From a virus: a DNA stretch of 26,827 bases. The translations under genes and the position numbers were made by a program. The notes under the pieces are model-generated. The model was not told where the DNA came from. It searched no databases and saw only the letters and a list, made by a program, of their open reading frames with translations. Positions within the stretch are counted from its first letter, which is position 1; every line of letters starts with the position of its first letter. The stretch is from positions 1 through 26,827 of the IMG/VR virus record IMGVR_UViG_3300044633_000326. One strand, 5' to 3'. Shown here one piece after another: positions 24,843 through 26,827 of this stretch.

Positions 24843-26827
24843 TTAAAATCCACCACTCCAAGTATTTGCATCACAAAAATTTATATATCTGCAATTATAA
24901 GTCAATGTAACACCGCTATTATTTATAATTTGAATACTTGTACCTACTAATGAAATAACACTTAATCCGCTATCATTTTGTGTTGATATTGTTGAATATG
25001 TATTTGCACCATTTGTATGTATTTGTGATACTATTATAACCGAATTAAATGTACCTGTTGTTCCTGCACTACTACAAACAACATACCCCGCAGATAAGTT
25101 ACCACCAAAAGAATTTAAATTAATACTTTTTGTAACTCCATTTGCAATCGTTCCACTATCACCATTTTTACCAACAGTTTGATTTGCTATAATTGCACTT
25201 GTAAAAGTAGCCGCTCCCGTTGATGCTATTGTAAGTCTTGTAGCACCATTAGTATCCATTGTAATAACCTCAACTGAACCATCTATTTTTACATTTGAAC
25301 TTGAAGTACCTCCACATAATTGCAATGTATTACTACTCATTCCTCTAAATAAAGTAGAACCATACATTCTTATTTCTCCATTGACTTGTAGTTTGCCAGC
25401 ATTATCAGTACTAGTTCCTATTAGTACATTGCCACCGCTTGCAACTTTAAAAGCAGTTCCAAAACTACCTGTAATTGCATATACACCTGCTATATTTAAA
25501 GTAGTTATTCCAGTTTCAGAATAAAATCCACATTCATAAACATTATTAATTTTGAATATAGTTCCTGAACCATATCCTGTTGCTGCATTTATATTTAATG
25601 CAGTATAATTTGTAGCAAATGTAGTTACTGTACTTGTTCCGATACCGATATTGCCTGTTGAGGTAATCCTCATTTTTTCAGTACTTTGACTTACAAGAGC
25701 ATTAGCCGTTTCAAATGATAAATACCCTGCTTGATTACCACTTGTTGCATTTTCTTTCCTTCCCGCTATTCTACCAAAAGCACTTGAACTTCCTGTGCTT
25801 GTAGTCCAACCTCCTAAACTTAATACTGCTCCTTTATCAATTCCTTGCGTTACGCTAGTACCTATAAAAACATTGCCCGTTACTCCATTTGCAGTATTGT
25901 TACCATAATTATTAAAATCTAATACACTTAAAACTGTTGTGCTTAATGCTTGTAAATATACATAACCAATTGAGCCTAATGTAGCATTTGAATCCGCATA
26001 AAGCCAACCCGAAGTTTGCTCTCCATCTATATCGGTGTTTAAGTTTAACCTTGCTTCACTAGAACCATAAATTGTTGTTGTACCTCCGTTTACTCTTAAA
26101 GCACCCTCAAATCTTCCTGTTCCATTAACATCTAATTGATAACTAGGAGCAACTCTATTAATCCCAACCCTTCCCGAACTATCTGCATAAAATACCTCAA
26201 ACGCAGTTCCCGCACTATTAAATGTTTTAATTCCAAAATCAGTTTGGTAATTTGCACCATATCCCTTTGCCTCTAAATAAACAGGTGTACTTCCGCCACT
26301 TGTTATAATTAATTGTCTTGGTGTACCTACTCCTGTGTCTCCCCTGAATATAGCGTTACCTGCCACATTCATTGCCGTTCCACTTGATAGGTTAATATTT
26401 AAAGCACCTGTTAAAGTACCTCCTGTTAATGGAAGATAAGTTGATGCTGCTGCACTTGTTGTTAAATAAGTTGAACTATCCACCGAACCATCTGCCTTTA
26501 AGAATTGACTTGATGTACCACTTGTTTTTACAAATGATGTTGCAGTAACCGATGATGTAAATGTGGCTACCCCTGTGTTTAATATTTTAAAGACAGGACT
26601 TGCATAAGTTGTACCGCCATTAGTTGTTGATGCTGCTAATTCAAAAGCATTTCCTGTACTATTATCTTTGCTTATCTGCCAATTTGGAGAAGTACCTAAA
26701 GTTCCACCTCTTAATTCTATTGCATTATAATTTGATACTGCACCTCCATTTGAAAATATTGCGGATAAACTTGAAGCATTTGAAAATGTAGCCGTGCTTC
26801 CTGTTGTTATACTATAAACACCTAAAT
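24843..26827 (-). CDS. Tail fibre / receptor-binding protein, 5' end off window
   Basis: The frame is open from the right edge to TAA at 24843, at least 660 codons; the GTG at 26483 is not the true start because codons upstream continue. The sequence is low in charge and rich in T, S, G and N. It contains the fibre collar SGTSSQFLKADGSVDSSTYL and repeats of a G-N-(V/I)-G-I-G-T type: GRVGINRVAPSYQLDVNG, GNIGIGTSTV, and GNVLIGTSTDNAGKLQVNG. These occur in Bacteroidota phage fibres. It ends with a strand block (LTYNCRYINFCDANTWSGGF), and no S74 peptidase chaperone domain is visible at the C-terminus. It probably determines host range. Confidence 0.88.
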   Translation of the reverse strand, partial: LGVYSITTGSTATFSNASSLSAIFSNGGAVSNYNAIELRGGTLGTSPNWQISKDNSTGNAFELAASTTNGGTTYASPVFKILNTGVATFTSSVTATSFVKTSGTSSQFLKADGSVDSSTYLTTSAAASTYLPLTGGTLTGALNINLSSGTAMNVAGNAIFRGDTGVGTPRQLIITSGGSTPVYLEAKGYGANYQTDFGIKTFNSAGTAFEVFYADSSGRVGINRVAPSYQLDVNGTGRFEGALRVNGGTTTIYGSSEARLNLNTDIDGEQTSGWLYADSNATLGSIGYVYLQALSTTVLSVLDFNNYGNNTANGVTGNVFIGTSVTQGIDKGAVLSLGGWTTSTGSSSAFGRIAGRKENATSGNQAGYLSFETANALVSQSTEKMRITSTGNIGIGTSTVTTFATNYTALNINAATGYGSGTIFKINNVYECGFYSETGITTLNIAGVYAITGSFGTAFKVASGGNVLIGTSTDNAGKLQVNGEIRMYGSTLFRGMSSNTLQLCGGTSSSNVKIDGSVEVITMDTNGATRLTIASTGAATFTSAIIANQTVGKNGDSGTIANGVTKSINLNSFGGNLSAGYVVCSSAGTTGTFNSVIIVSQIHTNGANTYSTISTQNDSGLSVISLVGTSIQIINNSGVTLTYNCRYINFCDANTWSGGF

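Noticed and set aside
1-26827. CRISPR array, tRNA genes, integrase or transposase, toxin-antitoxin pair
   Set aside because: Looked for on both strands; no regular repeat-spacer array, tRNA fold, integrase motif or transposase DDE pattern was seen.

Overview
The window is part of an AT-rich, tailed (siphovirus-type) phage or prophage of a Bacteroidota host, most likely from the Flavobacterium/Pedobacter side. Four things point there: the head and tail genes of an HK97-type siphovirus; several exact or near matches to the Bacteroidota promoter (TTTG or TTG, 19-21 nt, TAnnTTTG); an almost complete lack of Shine-Dalgarno sites; and host-typical small proteins. Every credible gene lies on the minus strand, so the biological reading order is from high to low coordinates. 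Both ends cut through genes: a tail fibre on the right and a tail protein on the left. The window is therefore an internal piece of a larger genome, and the two tail blocks would be close together on a circular map.

Reading right to left. 26827-24254: tail fibre (5' end missing) and small accessory proteins. 24220-22284: an unrecognised protein and a lysis cassette (TM plus coiled-coil protein, TM plus beta-rich candidate spanin, two-TM holin, pesticin/GH24-like muramidase), followed by a GIY-YIG homing endonuclease coupled to the muramidase by a TAATG overlap. 21621-20160: metallophosphoesterase, a small protein and a small HExxH protein, closed by two tandem intrinsic terminators (20130-20034). 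19903-19721: an isolated small gene behind operator-like repeats. 19720-19365: a 356-bp non-coding region with nested inverted repeats and a perfect palindrome, a candidate origin and control region, ending in a strong promoter. 19364-12293: replication and recombination genes with many very small proteins, including a ribbon-helix-helix regulator, a DnaA domain IV protein, an SSB-like protein, a C5 cytosine methyltransferase, a DUF1376-like replication protein and NinG. 12291-603: a zinc ribbon, a ParB-methyltransferase fusion, small and large terminase, portal, Mu F-like protein, protease, capsid, connectors, tail tube, frameshifted tail chaperones and tape measure.

The points most worth a second look are these. 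(1) A promoter followed by a ~90-nt structured leader with a possible pseudoknot and a U-run, ending 11 nt before the start of the replication protein gene (15335-15459). (2) A 197-codon ORF nested in another frame of the cytosine methyltransferase; its sequence looks like a real protein family. (3) Nested inverted repeats upstream of the replication operon. (4) A clear -1 frameshift site on an A10 run in the tail chaperone gene. (5) Several micro-genes of 28 to 59 codons. No tRNA, CRISPR, integrase or transposon was seen.
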